NCBI RefSeq assembly: GCF_038008325.1
Contig: NZ_JBBOYW010000001.1
Location: forward strand, 2,842,001-2,906,000
DNA: 64,000 nt
Source: Lysinibacillus sp. FSL K6-0232
Lineage (GTDB): Bacteria; Bacillota; Bacilli; Bacillales_A; Planococcaceae
Direction of reading: 5' to 3'
Numbering within the stretch: position 1 is the stretch's first letter; every line of letters begins with the position of its first letter. Position numbers and translations under genes: made by a program. The notes beneath the pieces were generated by a model. It was not told where the DNA came from. It was given only the letters and a program-made list of their open reading frames with translations, and did no database searches. This document shows positions 30,284 through 39,114 of this stretch, piece after piece.

Positions 30284-30365
30284 ATTGCAGGGGGACTCAT
30301 GATGAGTTGAGAAGGTAAAACCTGACCCTTTGAACCTGTTAGTTAATACTGGCGTAGGGAGCAAT
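30284..30365 (+). ncRNA. TPP riboswitch (THI-box) aptamer
   Basis: Closing stem ATTGC/GCAAT (30284-30288, 30361-30365), the pyrimidine-sensing half AGTTGAGA ... ACCCTTTGAACCTG, and TACTGGCGTAGGGA, all hallmarks of the TPP aptamer. Followed by a terminator at 30389-30430 and the thiM start at 30467, so TPP binding should stop transcription of thiMDE. Confidence 0.93.
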
Positions 30366-30388
30366 TTACATCTATCTTTACTGATGAC

Positions 30389-30430
30389 AGGCTCTTTTAC
30401 GTGTATTTTTACACAAAAAAGAGCCTTTTT
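30389..30430 (+). terminator. Riboswitch-controlled terminator
   Basis: Stem AGGCTCTTTT/AAAAGAGCCT (30389-30398, 30417-30426) with an inner GTGTA/TACAC stem, then a T run. It is the expression platform of the TPP riboswitch. Confidence 0.88.
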
Positions 30431-30466
30431 GCATGCTTACGTCCATCCAACAAAGGAGGACTTATA

Positions 30467-31222
30467 ATGATTATTGAAACAATCCGTAAAAAAAATCCAT
30501 TAATTCATTGTATTACAAATTATGTCGTAGCGAATTTCCAAGCAAATGGACTCTTAGCAATTGGTGCCTCACCTGTAATGGCTGATGGCAATGAGGAGGT
30601 GGAGGAAATGGTGGCAATTTCCTCAGGCCTATTGATTAATATTGGAACACTAAATGATACAGCTAAAACATCCATGCTATTGGCTGGTAAAAGAGCAAAC
30701 GCACTTGGTATCCCTGTTCTATTAGACCCTGTTGGCGCTGGCGCAACAGCTTATCGCAAGCAAGCTACACAGCAACTATTAAAAGAAATTCAATTTGCAG
30801 CTATTCGGTGCAATATTGGCGAGCTTGCCGCCATTGCGAATATAGATTGGCAGCAAAAGGGCGTAGATAGTGGAACTGGCTCCATTGCTATAGAGGATGA
30901 GGCAAGAAAAATCGCACGGCTTTATCAATGTATCGTCATTGTTACAGGAGAAAAGGACTTTATTACGGATGGCACTCAACAGCAATGGATTGCGGGCGGC
31001 AATGTGCAAATGACAGATGTTACTGGAACAGGCTGCCTCTTAAGTGCGATTTGCTGTGCTGCTTATGTAGCTGGTCAGCAGCCCTACCAGCAATTAGCTG
31101 AGGTACTAAAGCTTTATAAACAAATTGCTGAGCAAGCTGCCGCTGCTGCACAATATATTGGTGATTTTCAAATTGCTGTGTTAAATGAACTAAATCGTCT
31201 ATCAAAGGATGGTGAGCAATAA
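30467..31222 (+). CDS. thiM: Hydroxyethylthiazole kinase
   Basis: 251 residues from the ATG at 30467 (AAAGGAGGACTTATA); the longer reading from 30401 runs back into the riboswitch terminator. Phosphorylates 4-methyl-5-(2-hydroxyethyl)thiazole in thiamine salvage. Ribokinase-like fold: NPLIHCITNYVVANFQAN, GASPVMADGNEE, LDPVGAGATAYR, VTGEKDFITDG, and the phosphate/anion hole DVTGTGCLLSA. First gene of thiMDE, overlapping thiD by one base (TAATG). Confidence 0.95.
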   Translation: MIIETIRKKNPLIHCITNYVVANFQANGLLAIGASPVMADGNEEVEEMVAISSGLLINIGTLNDTAKTSMLLAGKRANALGIPVLLDPVGAGATAYRKQATQQLLKEIQFAAIRCNIGELAAIANIDWQQKGVDSGTGSIAIEDEARKIARLYQCIVIVTGEKDFITDGTQQQWIAGGNVQMTDVTGTGCLLSAICCAAYVAGQQPYQQLAEVLKLYKQIAEQAAAAAQYIGDFQIAVLNELNRLSKDGEQ

Positions 31223-32046
31223 TGCAAATTGTTACAACGATTGCTGGGTCTGATAGCAGTGGCGGCGCTGGTATACAAGCTGATTTAAAAACCTTCCAAG
31301 AATTAAAAGTGTTTGGAACGACTGTTATTACAGCTTTAACAGCTCAAAATACACTTGGTGTTTCAGGTGTTTTGCCAATTGAGGCGGCTTTTGTAGAACA
31401 ACAACTACAGGCATTGCTTGAGGATTTTTCAATAAGTGCTGTAAAAACAGGTATGCTATTTTCTCCAGCTATTATTCAAACAGTGGCACATACATTTGCT
31501 AATACAAACATTCCACTTATTATTGACCCTGTTATGATTGCCAAAGGTGGCGAAAGTTTATTACAGCAAGAAGCAATTGAGGCACTTAGCCATTATTTAC
31601 TGCCAATCGCAACCATTGTAACACCAAATATTCCAGAGGCTGAAACATTAACAGGCAAAACAATCAACACAATCGATGATATAAAAGAAGCCGCTGACCA
31701 TCTATTGGCAACAGGTGTACATTGTGTCATTATCAAAGGTGGTCATTTAGCAGATACAACGGATGCCATTGACTATGTATTTTTCAACGATGGGCAAGCT
31801 TTTTCAATGCAAACACCTCGTATTGCAACTAACAATACACATGGCACTGGTTGTACATTTTCCGCAGCATTAACGGCTTTTATAGGACGTGGTCTGTCGA
31901 TTAAAGAAGCAATCATCGAAGCGAAAAAATTTATTCAGCTAGCCATTACACATGATTTAGCACTAGGTCATGGACATGGACCGACAAATCATTTTGCCTA
32001 TCAAGACAGCAAAAATTGTTGTGAGGTGACTATTTATGAAGCGTGA
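31222..32046 (+). CDS. thiD: Hydroxymethylpyrimidine (phosphate) kinase
   Basis: 274 residues. Two successive phosphorylations of hydroxymethylpyrimidine to HMP-PP. Typical ThiD motifs: TIAGSDSSGGAGIQADLKTF, KTGMLFS, DPVMIAKGGE, VTPNIPEAETL, KGGH and NTHGTGCTFSAALTA with the catalytic-loop glycines. Starts one base inside the thiM stop and overlaps thiE by 11 nt, a tightly coupled operon under the TPP riboswitch. Confidence 0.95.
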   Translation: MQIVTTIAGSDSSGGAGIQADLKTFQELKVFGTTVITALTAQNTLGVSGVLPIEAAFVEQQLQALLEDFSISAVKTGMLFSPAIIQTVAHTFANTNIPLIIDPVMIAKGGESLLQQEAIEALSHYLLPIATIVTPNIPEAETLTGKTINTIDDIKEAADHLLATGVHCVIIKGGHLADTTDAIDYVFFNDGQAFSMQTPRIATNNTHGTGCTFSAALTAFIGRGLSIKEAIIEAKKFIQLAITHDLALGHGHGPTNHFAYQDSKNCCEVTIYEA

Positions 32047-32683
32047 AGATTTAGCGCTCTATTTTATAATGGGTACAGGTAATAGCAGACTTCAAGAACC
32101 ACTCATTGTTCTAGAACAAGCCTTACAGCACGGAATTACCATGTTTCAGCTACGCGAGAAGGGGCACAATGCATTAACAGGACCAGCCTATGAAGACTTT
32201 GCACGCCATTGTCAGCAGCTGTGTCAGCAATATCGTGTCCCATTTATTATCAATGATGATGTAGAACTTGCGATAAAGCTTGGAGCAGATGGTATTCATA
32301 TTGGTCAGAAGGATTTTCCTGTATGTAAAATTCGAGAAAAAATTGGCAAAATGATTCTTGGTGTGTCCGTTCATTCTCAAGACGAATTGCAAATTGCACA
32401 GCAATACGGGGCAGATTATGTAGGGATTGGTCCAATTTTTGCTACAACATCAAAGAGCGATGCCAACCCACCAAGTGGCACAGCATTTTTGCAAAGCGTA
32501 CGCAGTGAAAACCGTGAACTTCCCATTGTTGCCATTGGAGGCATTAATTGTGCCAATGCACCAGCAGTTTTACAAGCAGGCGCAGACGGTGTTGCTGTTA
32601 TTTCTGCTATTTGTGATAGTAAAGATATTGCCCATACAGTAACTATGTTCAGGTCGTTGTTTGCAGAGCATAAAAAAGGATAA
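32036..32683 (+). CDS. thiE: Thiamine-phosphate synthase
   Basis: 215 residues. Joins HMP-PP and thiazole phosphate to give thiamine phosphate. TIM barrel with FQLREKG, FIINDDVELAIKLGADGIHIGQKD, GVSVHS, DYVGIGPIFATTSKSDANPP (the substrate-binding loop) and PIVAIGGIN with VAVISAI. Last gene of thiMDE. No thiC, thiG or thiO is nearby, so the operon is a salvage-and-coupling set. Confidence 0.95.
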   Translation: MKREDLALYFIMGTGNSRLQEPLIVLEQALQHGITMFQLREKGHNALTGPAYEDFARHCQQLCQQYRVPFIINDDVELAIKLGADGIHIGQKDFPVCKIREKIGKMILGVSVHSQDELQIAQQYGADYVGIGPIFATTSKSDANPPSGTAFLQSVRSENRELPIVAIGGINCANAPAVLQAGADGVAVISAICDSKDIAHTVTMFRSLFAEHKKG

Positions 32684-32696
32684 ATATAAACAAACT

Positions 32697-32727
32697 AAAA
32701 CCAGTGCCTGTTACGGTCACTGGTTTT
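32697..32727 (+). terminator. thiMDE terminator (bidirectional shape)
   Basis: 10-bp stem AAAACCAGTG/CACTGGTTTT with an 11-nt loop, 14 nt after thiE and before the convergent spore-protein gene. Confidence 0.8.
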
Positions 32728-32753
32728 ACGTTTAATAATTGCTTATGCTGCAA

Positions 32754-32972
32754 TTATTGGTTGTTGTTTGGCATACCTTTTAATTGAGATTCTGCCATTT
32801 GTACAAGACGTTTAGTGATTTCACCGCCAACGGAACCGTTAGCACGAGCTGAAGCTTCAGCTCCTAATTGAACACCAAATTCTTGTGCAATTTCGTATTT
32901 CATTTGATCAAGTGCTTGTTGTACACCAGGTACTGCAAGCTTGTTTGAATTACGGTTGTTGTTTGTAGTCAT
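32754..32972 (-). CDS. Alpha/beta-type small acid-soluble spore protein
   Basis: 72 residues from the ATG at 32972 with AAGGAGGTGAG upstream. Asn/Gln-rich N-terminus, then [19 protein letters not shown], the germination-protease site around EIAQEFGV, and the conserved DNA-binding helix [15 protein letters not shown]. These proteins coat spore DNA in A-form and protect it from UV and heat, then supply amino acids at germination. Several paralogues are usual, so no letter is given. A sigma-G-like promoter lies upstream. Confidence 0.95.
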   Translation of the reverse strand: MTTNNNRNSNKLAVPGVQQALDQMKYEIAQEFGVQLGAEASARANGSVGGEITKRLVQMAESQLKGMPNNNQ

Positions 32973-32994
32973 GTTTCTCACCTCCTTGTGAATA

Positions 32995-33023
32995 TAGAAT
33001 GTGCGATATTAGATTTTTAATAC
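32995..33023 (-). promoter_or_regulatory. Sigma-G-type promoter of the SASP gene
   Basis: Minus strand GTATT (33019-33023), 17 nt, CATTCTA (32995-33001). This fits the forespore sigma-G pattern (GHATR - 17/18 - CATWHTA) except for one base in the -35. It ends 22 nt before the start codon. Confidence 0.7.
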
Positions 33024-33073
33024 AAAAATTTTAGAGGTAAATTGTGCCTCTATTGGGATACAGCAAACAATAC

Positions 33074-33107
33074 AAAAAGCCGCCTCCAAATAGGTATTGG
33101 AAGCGGC
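33074..33107 (-). terminator. iscS-thiI operon terminator
   Basis: 11-bp GC-rich stem (33079-33089 and 33097-33107, one G-U) followed on the minus strand by TTTTT. It is 15 nt after the thiI stop. Confidence 0.88.
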
Positions 33108-33121
33108 GTGAAAACCTTTGC

Positions 33122-34333
33122 TTATAAAAGCTCAGCAAACTTATCTTGTTGTGGCTCATCTTTTTTAGGGAAAATATAGACCTCGCGATTTTGCACAGCT
33201 CGTGCAATCAGTTCATCAAAATCCGAGAAGCTTTCATAATGCTCTACTTTTTCAAGCTTTGGCTTTGTTTTTGGACTTGCTGGTGTAAAGATTGTACAGC
33301 AATCCTCAAATGGCTGAATAGATGTTTCGTATGTGCCGATTTTTTCTGCAATATCAATAATTTCTAATTTATCAGTTGAAATTAGTGGACGTAAAATCGG
33401 TGTATTCGTGACAGCATTAATAGCCGTTAAGCTTTCGAGCGTTTGACTGGCAACTTGTCCAAGACTTTCACCTGTAACAATGGCAAGAGCACCGATTTCT
33501 TCACGTACTTGATCGGCTACTTTTAACATCATACGACGCGTTGTTGTCATCGATACATTTGAAGGTACTTTTTCCTTTATTAAAACTTGAATTTCTGTAA
33601 ACGGAATAACATGTAGACGAATGCTTGCACCAAATTTCGTTAATTCATTCGCAAGTACCTTTACCTTTTCCAGTGAATTTTGACTTGTATATGGTGGACT
33701 AAAGAAATGAATAGCTTCTAGACGTACACCACGTTTCATCATTAAATAACCTGCAACAGGGCTATCAATGCCTCCTGATAGCATTAATAAAGACTTCCCA
33801 TTTGATCCTACTGGCATTCCACCTGCACCAGCGATTACTTGTGCCATCATATATATGGCATCATGGCGCACTTCAACACGTAATTCAATATCGGGCTGCT
33901 TTACTTGCACAGATAAATTTTTAAAATGTGGTAACACATAACCACCAATCTCGCGTTGAATAGCATGTGACTCTAAAGGAAATGTTTTATCTGTACGTTT
34001 TACTTCTACTTTAAATGTATGTTGCCCCTCTTTAAAGCTATCCATAATTGTAACAGCAAGCTGCTTCATGGTTGCTATATCTTTTTCACATGCCGCTACA
34101 GGGCTAAAGGATTGAATACCAAAAATTTTCGGTAGCCCTTCAATTAACGTTTGCATCTGTCTTTCGTTGTCAATCGCAATAAACATACGATCGCGCTCTG
34201 TACGAATATGTAGATGTCCTAAATCTACAAAGGCATGACGAATATTCTCACGCAAGCGGCGAATAAAGTCCATTTTATTGCGCCCTTTTGTAGAAAGCTC
34301 GCCATATCGAATTAAAATTTCTTTCCAAATCAT
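33122..34333 (-). CDS. thiI: tRNA 4-thiouridine synthetase ThiI
   Basis: 403 residues: N-terminal ferredoxin-like and THUMP domains about 1-165, then a PP-loop ATP pyrophosphatase with SGGIDSPVAGYLMMKRG. Adenylates U8 of tRNA and inserts sulfur; in some bacteria it also serves thiazole synthesis. No C-terminal rhodanese domain is present, as in other Bacillus ThiI proteins that take sulfur directly from their neighbour desulfurase. The ATG overlaps the iscS stop by 4 nt. Confidence 0.95.
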   Translation of the reverse strand: MIWKEILIRYGELSTKGRNKMDFIRRLRENIRHAFVDLGHLHIRTERDRMFIAIDNERQMQTLIEGLPKIFGIQSFSPVAACEKDIATMKQLAVTIMDSFKEGQHTFKVEVKRTDKTFPLESHAIQREIGGYVLPHFKNLSVQVKQPDIELRVEVRHDAIYMMAQVIAGAGGMPVGSNGKSLLMLSGGIDSPVAGYLMMKRGVRLEAIHFFSPPYTSQNSLEKVKVLANELTKFGASIRLHVIPFTEIQVLIKEKVPSNVSMTTTRRMMLKVADQVREEIGALAIVTGESLGQVASQTLESLTAINAVTNTPILRPLISTDKLEIIDIAEKIGTYETSIQPFEDCCTIFTPASPKTKPKLEKVEHYESFSDFDELIARAVQNREVYIFPKKDEPQQDKFAELL

Positions 34334-35487
34334 TTGCTTTGTTCTCCTTTAAGTTCCATCATTACTTCCGCTAATACTTGTTGTAACTTTTCAATATCCT
34401 CGGCTGTGTTATATGCACCAAAACTCATTCGAATAACACTTTTTTTATAATGCTCATCAAGCTTTAATGCTTCCACAACATGACTTGTTTTTGTTTGTTT
34501 CGATGAGCAAGCACTTGATGTAGAAACAATCACGCCTCGCTTTTGCATGGCATTAATAATAATTTCACCCTTTAAATCACGCACACTAAATGAGAAAATA
34601 TGAGCCGCTCCTTGTGGGGTCGATAAAATATGCACAGCCTCCCCATAGCTTTGGAGCTGCGCACAAATAGTTTCTTGCCATTGGCGATATTTTTTTGCAC
34701 GCTCATCCATTTCTTCAACTGCCAGACGAGCCGCTTTTGCTAAAGCTACAGCTTGTGGAACAGCTACAGTTCCACTTCGCATGCCAAATTCCTGACCACC
34801 ACCAAATGTATATGGCTGCCATCTCATTGCTTTACGAAATGCTAGTATGCCTGAGCCTTTAAAGCCATGAATTTTATGACCCGAAATTGACAAACTATCT
34901 GGTCCATCTTCTCCATTAAAAGATACGGCTAATTTGCCAAAGCTTTGCACAGCATCCACATGAAAAGCAGCTCGACTTATTTTATGGATAATGCTAGCTG
35001 CTTCAAAAATAGGCTGGATTGCACCCATTTCATTATTGACATGCATAATGCTTACCAAAATCGTATCTTTACGTAGTTTTGCTGTAAGCTCCTCTAAGGA
35101 AATTACACCGCTTTTATCAACGTTCAAATATTCAATCTCAAAGCCTTCTTTTTCAAGCTGCTTTACTGCCTCTAGAACAGAAGGATGCTCAATTTCCGTT
35201 GTTAAAATATGCTTTCCTATATGTGTATTACTGCGTGCTAAGCCAAAAATAGCTGCATTATTTGATTCTGTCCCACCTGAAGTAAATAGCACATTTTTCG
35301 CTGTTGTTTGCAAAATATCTGCTACTTGCTCACGCGCACGCATTAATAAGTTATTTGCTTCAACACCCATAGCATGAATGGATGCAGGATTTGCATAATA
35401 CTGCTCATTCACAGCCATAAATGTCTGCATTACCTCTTGTAAAGGCTTTGTTGTTGCACTGTTATCTAAATAAATTACATTACTCAT
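34330..35487 (-). CDS. Cysteine desulfurase (NifS/IscS-like, NifZ of Bacillus)
   Basis: 385 residues, PLP-dependent: Cys to Ala plus enzyme persulfide. YLDNSATTKPL start, HVNNEMGAIQP, PLP lysine in SISGHKIHGFKGSG and the mobile Cys loop STSSACSSKQTKTSHV. Translational overlap with thiI indicates it is the dedicated sulfur donor for s4U8, as NifZ is in B. subtilis, rather than the SufS of Fe-S assembly. Confidence 0.92.
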   Translation of the reverse strand: MSNVIYLDNSATTKPLQEVMQTFMAVNEQYYANPASIHAMGVEANNLLMRAREQVADILQTTAKNVLFTSGGTESNNAAIFGLARSNTHIGKHILTTEIEHPSVLEAVKQLEKEGFEIEYLNVDKSGVISLEELTAKLRKDTILVSIMHVNNEMGAIQPIFEAASIIHKISRAAFHVDAVQSFGKLAVSFNGEDGPDSLSISGHKIHGFKGSGILAFRKAMRWQPYTFGGGQEFGMRSGTVAVPQAVALAKAARLAVEEMDERAKKYRQWQETICAQLQSYGEAVHILSTPQGAAHIFSFSVRDLKGEIIINAMQKRGVIVSTSSACSSKQTKTSHVVEALKLDEHYKKSVIRMSFGAYNTAEDIEKLQQVLAEVMMELKGEQSK

Positions 35488-35630
35488 TATTCTTCACACA
35501 CTTTCAACGCGTTGATTTAACGGTATTTATCATAACGCAATCTTGCCAGAATGACCACTAACTTTCACGATTATTTATATTTTGATGAGAAAAGGACACT
35601 AGAATATCGCTGAATGTTTTTAAAGAAACA

Positions 35631-35687
35631 AAAAACCTGAACTACTACGAAATACTAAAGAAGCATTTCATAGAATAGTTCAGGTTT
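35631..35687 (-). terminator. ezrA terminator
   Basis: Outer stem AAACCTGAACTA/TAGTTCAGGTTT (35633-35644 and 35676-35687), with further pairing inside (GAAAT/ATTTC), and T residues on the minus strand. It overlaps the last codons of ezrA only at its edge. Confidence 0.75.
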
Positions 35688-35689
35688 CA

Positions 35690-37390
35690 TTATTTTGATA
35701 CAGATTCCTCTGCAACAATTTCTTGAATACGTTTTAAAGCACCCGGCTCCATTTCTTCAACGGCTGTTCCAGCTTCCTCTAATGCCTTAGCATAACGAAA
35801 TTGATGGAATGCTTCCTCCGCTTCCGTTAAGCGCATATGCAATTTTGAATTTGTTGCACGATGACGATTACCATATTGAATAATACGCTCAATTAACATG
35901 ACATTTTCAATTAGCTCATGTGCCTTTGCATTAACATCCTCTACACAAAGTGTCGCTGCATTTAAGTTATTATGCACCGTCCCCATATTTAGCGGCACTT
36001 CCTGCAAGCTTTGCATTACTACATAAATATGCTCTGCCGCTTCATCAAGGCGTGCATCCATCTCCTCAGGGATTCCTGGAATATTTGCCTTATTTAATAT
36101 ACGGTCTGTTTCTTGTAATATTTTCTTTAGTTTTTCTACTTGTGTACGTGCCTTATTTTCATCAATTCGTAGCTTTTTCATTGTATTAGAGAGATGCTCT
36201 TGTTCCTCATGAATACGCTCAAGCTCGTCACTAATCGCTATTAATTCTTCCTGTAAGCTTGAATACGCAGATTTTTCTTCTCTCACACGCATGGCTAATA
36301 GATCATAGCGACGTTGCAATGCCTCCAACTGCTTAAGAGCTGCTTTTGGAATTTCCGCATCCTTTTCGTTTAGACGATAGCTTTGCTGTACATAAGCTGC
36401 TTCCTCACCAACTAATTTAGTGGAAGCAATAATATTTGTAATGGAGCTTAATAAGCGATCACAGTTTTGATCAACATAATTTTTCGCAATAACCTCTTTT
36501 TCAAGTAAATCATAAAAATGGTCGATTTCTTCGTTAATTTCAGCTACGCGAGGCTTCACAACCGTTAATTTAAGCTCTGCTAAATCATTTTTCAAGGAAG
36601 CAAATTCTTTTTCATATTTATTTAATGCTTCCGTTAGCTCTAAATGCTGTAAATAATAAGATTGATCTTCCATTTCACGCTGACCATTTCGCAATTCTTG
36701 CACTGCCCCTGGAAGCTTTACTTGTAGTTCCGTTAAAATCGTTGGAATATCATTAATATAATCAAATATTTGCTGTGACTCTTGGTTTAAGCTAATAACG
36801 ATTTCTCGCGCTTGTAGGTAGTTTCCTTCATTTGTAAGAACATCAAACTCATCAAACTTTTGAGCAAATCCTTCCAGCTTTTTCTCAAGTGCAGGCAATG
36901 CTACACCAAATGAATGCTGGTGGGCCAACAATGTTTTTCTTGCGGAACGATAATATTCTTTTAACTGCTCAATTTCAATTCGATTTTTTTCTTCGCTGCC
37001 AATTAATTCATTCAGTTCTTCTAAAATTTTATCTTTATCTTGGTCACACTTTTGAATATAATCCTCTATTTCGCGCTCTATTAACGTCGCTTTTTTAAAG
37101 CGAAGTCGATTAATTTGATCCTCAGCATCAAATAGTAATGAATCAATTTTTGTCATATGTACATCGATGACTTCATCCCAAATATTACGCCATCGCTCAA
37201 ACATTTCTTCCGTTTCACCGTTCATGTTTAAAGATTTGACTTTTGAAATTTCTTCATTAATAGGTTTATGTTGAATTTGTAATTTTTCATGTTCAAGTTT
37301 TGCAATAATTGCAACATGTTTTCTTCGCATCATAAATCCCACTATGGCTAAAATTAATAGTAGGATAATCGGAATGATGATATACTCCAT
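35690..37390 (-). CDS. ezrA: EzrA septation ring regulator
   Basis: 566 residues: one N-terminal membrane anchor about 2-21 (YIIIPIILLLILAIVGFMM) with the remainder a long, mostly helical, coiled-coil-rich cytoplasmic region made of spectrin-like bundles. Length and topology match EzrA, which binds FtsZ, prevents extra Z rings at the poles and helps bring PBP1 to the septum. Located beside iscS-thiI and divergent from hisJ as in B. subtilis. Confidence 0.93.
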   Translation of the reverse strand: MEYIIIPIILLLILAIVGFMMRRKHVAIIAKLEHEKLQIQHKPINEEISKVKSLNMNGETEEMFERWRNIWDEVIDVHMTKIDSLLFDAEDQINRLRFKKATLIEREIEDYIQKCDQDKDKILEELNELIGSEEKNRIEIEQLKEYYRSARKTLLAHQHSFGVALPALEKKLEGFAQKFDEFDVLTNEGNYLQAREIVISLNQESQQIFDYINDIPTILTELQVKLPGAVQELRNGQREMEDQSYYLQHLELTEALNKYEKEFASLKNDLAELKLTVVKPRVAEINEEIDHFYDLLEKEVIAKNYVDQNCDRLLSSITNIIASTKLVGEEAAYVQQSYRLNEKDAEIPKAALKQLEALQRRYDLLAMRVREEKSAYSSLQEELIAISDELERIHEEQEHLSNTMKKLRIDENKARTQVEKLKKILQETDRILNKANIPGIPEEMDARLDEAAEHIYVVMQSLQEVPLNMGTVHNNLNAATLCVEDVNAKAHELIENVMLIERIIQYGNRHRATNSKLHMRLTEAEEAFHQFRYAKALEEAGTAVEEMEPGALKRIQEIVAEESVSK

Positions 37391-37552
37391 CGTAAGCCCC
37401 CTATTCTACAATAAACGAATTGGCTAGTTGTATTTATTATATACTATACTTTCGCCTTTTGTACTAAAATTTAAGTGTTTTACAGAAAACTGTTTTTTTG
37501 CTATTTTAAAATATTTAATAGCACAACTATAGAGCTAAAGGAGTGGTACATT

Positions 37553-38359
37553 ATGAAACGCGATGGGCATATACATAGTCCTCATTGTCCACATGGCAGT
37601 TCGGATTCATTTGTTCAATATATTGAAAAAGCAATTTCTTCTCAATTTACAGACATAACATTTACAGAGCATGCCCCATTACCTAAAAATTTTGTTGACC
37701 CTACCCCACAGCAAGACAGCGGGATGCATCTAGATCAGCTTTTGCCTTACTTTGAGGAGCTGCAATGCCTAAAAAAGCAATATGCACAAGATATTCGCAT
37801 CCGAATTGGGCTAGAGGTTGATTATATCATAGGCTTTGAACAGGAAACTCGTCAATTTCTTGACACGTATGGGCATTTTTTAGATGATGCTATTTTATCT
37901 GTCCATTTTTTACAATGGCAGGATACCTATACATGTATCGACTTTTCACCCGAAAACTTTATCGATTTTTCACAACAAGTTGGCTCTGTTGAACAGGTTT
38001 ATCATTTGTATTATGATACTGTTCTACAATCGATTAAAGCAGACTTAGGTTTATACAAGCCAAAACGAATCGGGCATCCATCACTTATTCATAAATTTCA
38101 GCTAGCTCATGGTAAACAAATAAATGACACTATGCGTATTCAGGAAGTCTTAGATGCTATCAAGCAAGCAGGCTATGAGCTGGACTTCAATAGTGCTGGG
38201 CTTAGTAAAAAATATTGTCAGGAGTCGTATCCACCATTATCTTTTATGAAGTATTGTCAAGCCATTGAATTGCCATATGTATTTGGTTCAGATGCCCATA
38301 CTGCCGATGATTTACATCAACATTACCATGTACTATTACCACAATCAATTACGCCCTAG
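37553..38359 (+). CDS. hisJ: Histidinol-phosphatase, PHP family
   Basis: 268 residues from the ATG at 37553 (AAAGGAGTGG upstream). PHP domain with HxH motif DGHIHSPHCPHGSSD, TFTEHAPLP, GLEVDYI, SVHFL, RIGHPSL and a final GSDAHTADDLH. Hydrolyses histidinol phosphate, the penultimate step of histidine synthesis, although no other his genes are here; the isolated place next to ezrA is that of B. subtilis hisJ. The last six codons and the stop lie within a sequence repeated after the PBP gene, so the C-terminus may have been altered by a repeat. Confidence 0.9.
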   Translation: MKRDGHIHSPHCPHGSSDSFVQYIEKAISSQFTDITFTEHAPLPKNFVDPTPQQDSGMHLDQLLPYFEELQCLKKQYAQDIRIRIGLEVDYIIGFEQETRQFLDTYGHFLDDAILSVHFLQWQDTYTCIDFSPENFIDFSQQVGSVEQVYHLYYDTVLQSIKADLGLYKPKRIGHPSLIHKFQLAHGKQINDTMRIQEVLDAIKQAGYELDFNSAGLSKKYCQESYPPLSFMKYCQAIELPYVFGSDAHTADDLHQHYHVLLPQSITP

Positions 38360-38516
38360 CGTAATTGCGTTCGGATTTTTTTGAGTTCACTCGAAAAGCT
38401 CCTCTTAAAAATCCGCCACAATGTTTTCTGTACCGAAAGCGCTAGCGTCAGGTATATCTGCTGAGGCTTTTATCTTGGTTCAGTGAGCGTTTGGACACTC
38501 ACTGAACCAAGATAAA
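38341..38516. repeat. Mosaic intergenic repeat, copy A
   Basis: Shares three modules with copy B at 49464-49632: left end 38341-38363 (22 of 23 identical), middle GTTTTCTGTA at 38423-38432, and right end 38502-38515 (13 of 14). A further module, 38434-38451, appears inverted in copy B. Total lengths are similar (about 175 and 169 nt). The left end overlaps the hisJ stop. Confidence 0.55.
38469..38516. repeat. Perfect 19-bp inverted repeat
   Basis: Arms 38469-38487 and 38498-38516 pair perfectly around a 10-nt loop (core ATCTTGGTTCAGTGAG). There is no T run on the plus strand. It may terminate hisJ inefficiently or be the end of the mosaic repeat. Confidence 0.75.
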
Positions 38517-38539
38517 TAATAACTAAATGAGGTGCTTAT

Positions 38540-39019
38540 ATGTTTACACAAATTAATTATAATGGGTCCATTGCTGACCAATATGTTACATTATCTAAGC
38601 AGCTAGATGCGCTGCTAACAGGTGAAACAGATCGGATTGCAAATTTAAGCAATGCCACTGCCCTGCTAAATCAGTTTTTACCAAATATTAATTGGGTAGG
38701 ATTTTATCTTTTACAGCAAAACGAGCTCGTTTTAGGACCATTTCAAGGTCTACCTGCCTGCGTAAGAATTCCAGTCGGTCGCGGTGTTTGTGGAACATCT
38801 ATTGCCAAGCAAGAAACAATTATTGTGAAAGATGTGCATGATTTCCCAGGACATATTGCCTGTGATGCAGCTTCACAATCAGAAATTGTTATACCGTTGA
38901 TAAAGCATAAAGAGATTATTGGTGTGCTGGATATTGATAGTCCAATCGTCAACCGCTTCTCTAAAGAAGATCAAGAAGGTTTAGAGCTATTTGTCAAAAC
39001 ATTGCTTACACATTTTTAG
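38540..39019 (+). CDS. Free methionine-(R)-sulfoxide reductase (GAF domain)
   Basis: 159 residues, one GAF domain. Cys74, Cys84 and Cys108 have exactly the spacing of the three catalytic/resolving cysteines of E. coli fRMsr (84, 94, 118), in LPACVRIPVGRGVCGT and HIACDAAS. Reduces free methionine-R-sulfoxide with thioredoxin. B. subtilis YtsP is the counterpart by position, upstream of dgcP and rpsD. Confidence 0.92.
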   Translation: MFTQINYNGSIADQYVTLSKQLDALLTGETDRIANLSNATALLNQFLPNINWVGFYLLQQNELVLGPFQGLPACVRIPVGRGVCGTSIAKQETIIVKDVHDFPGHIACDAASQSEIVIPLIKHKEIIGVLDIDSPIVNRFSKEDQEGLELFVKTLLTHF

Positions 39020-39035
39020 ACTAGCTTTCACCATT

Positions 39036-39075
39036 AAAAATTGCCCTGAAATGTTGTTTATTGTCATTTCAGGGC
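39036..39075 (-). terminator. dgcP terminator
   Basis: 11-bp perfect stem GCCCTGAAATG/CATTTCAGGGC (39043-39053, 39065-39075) with TTTTT beyond on the minus strand. It may also stop the convergent fRMsr gene. Confidence 0.8.
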
Positions 39076-39114
39076 GAATCATTTATGGTATTATCACTAT
39101 TTGATGTAGTTATG

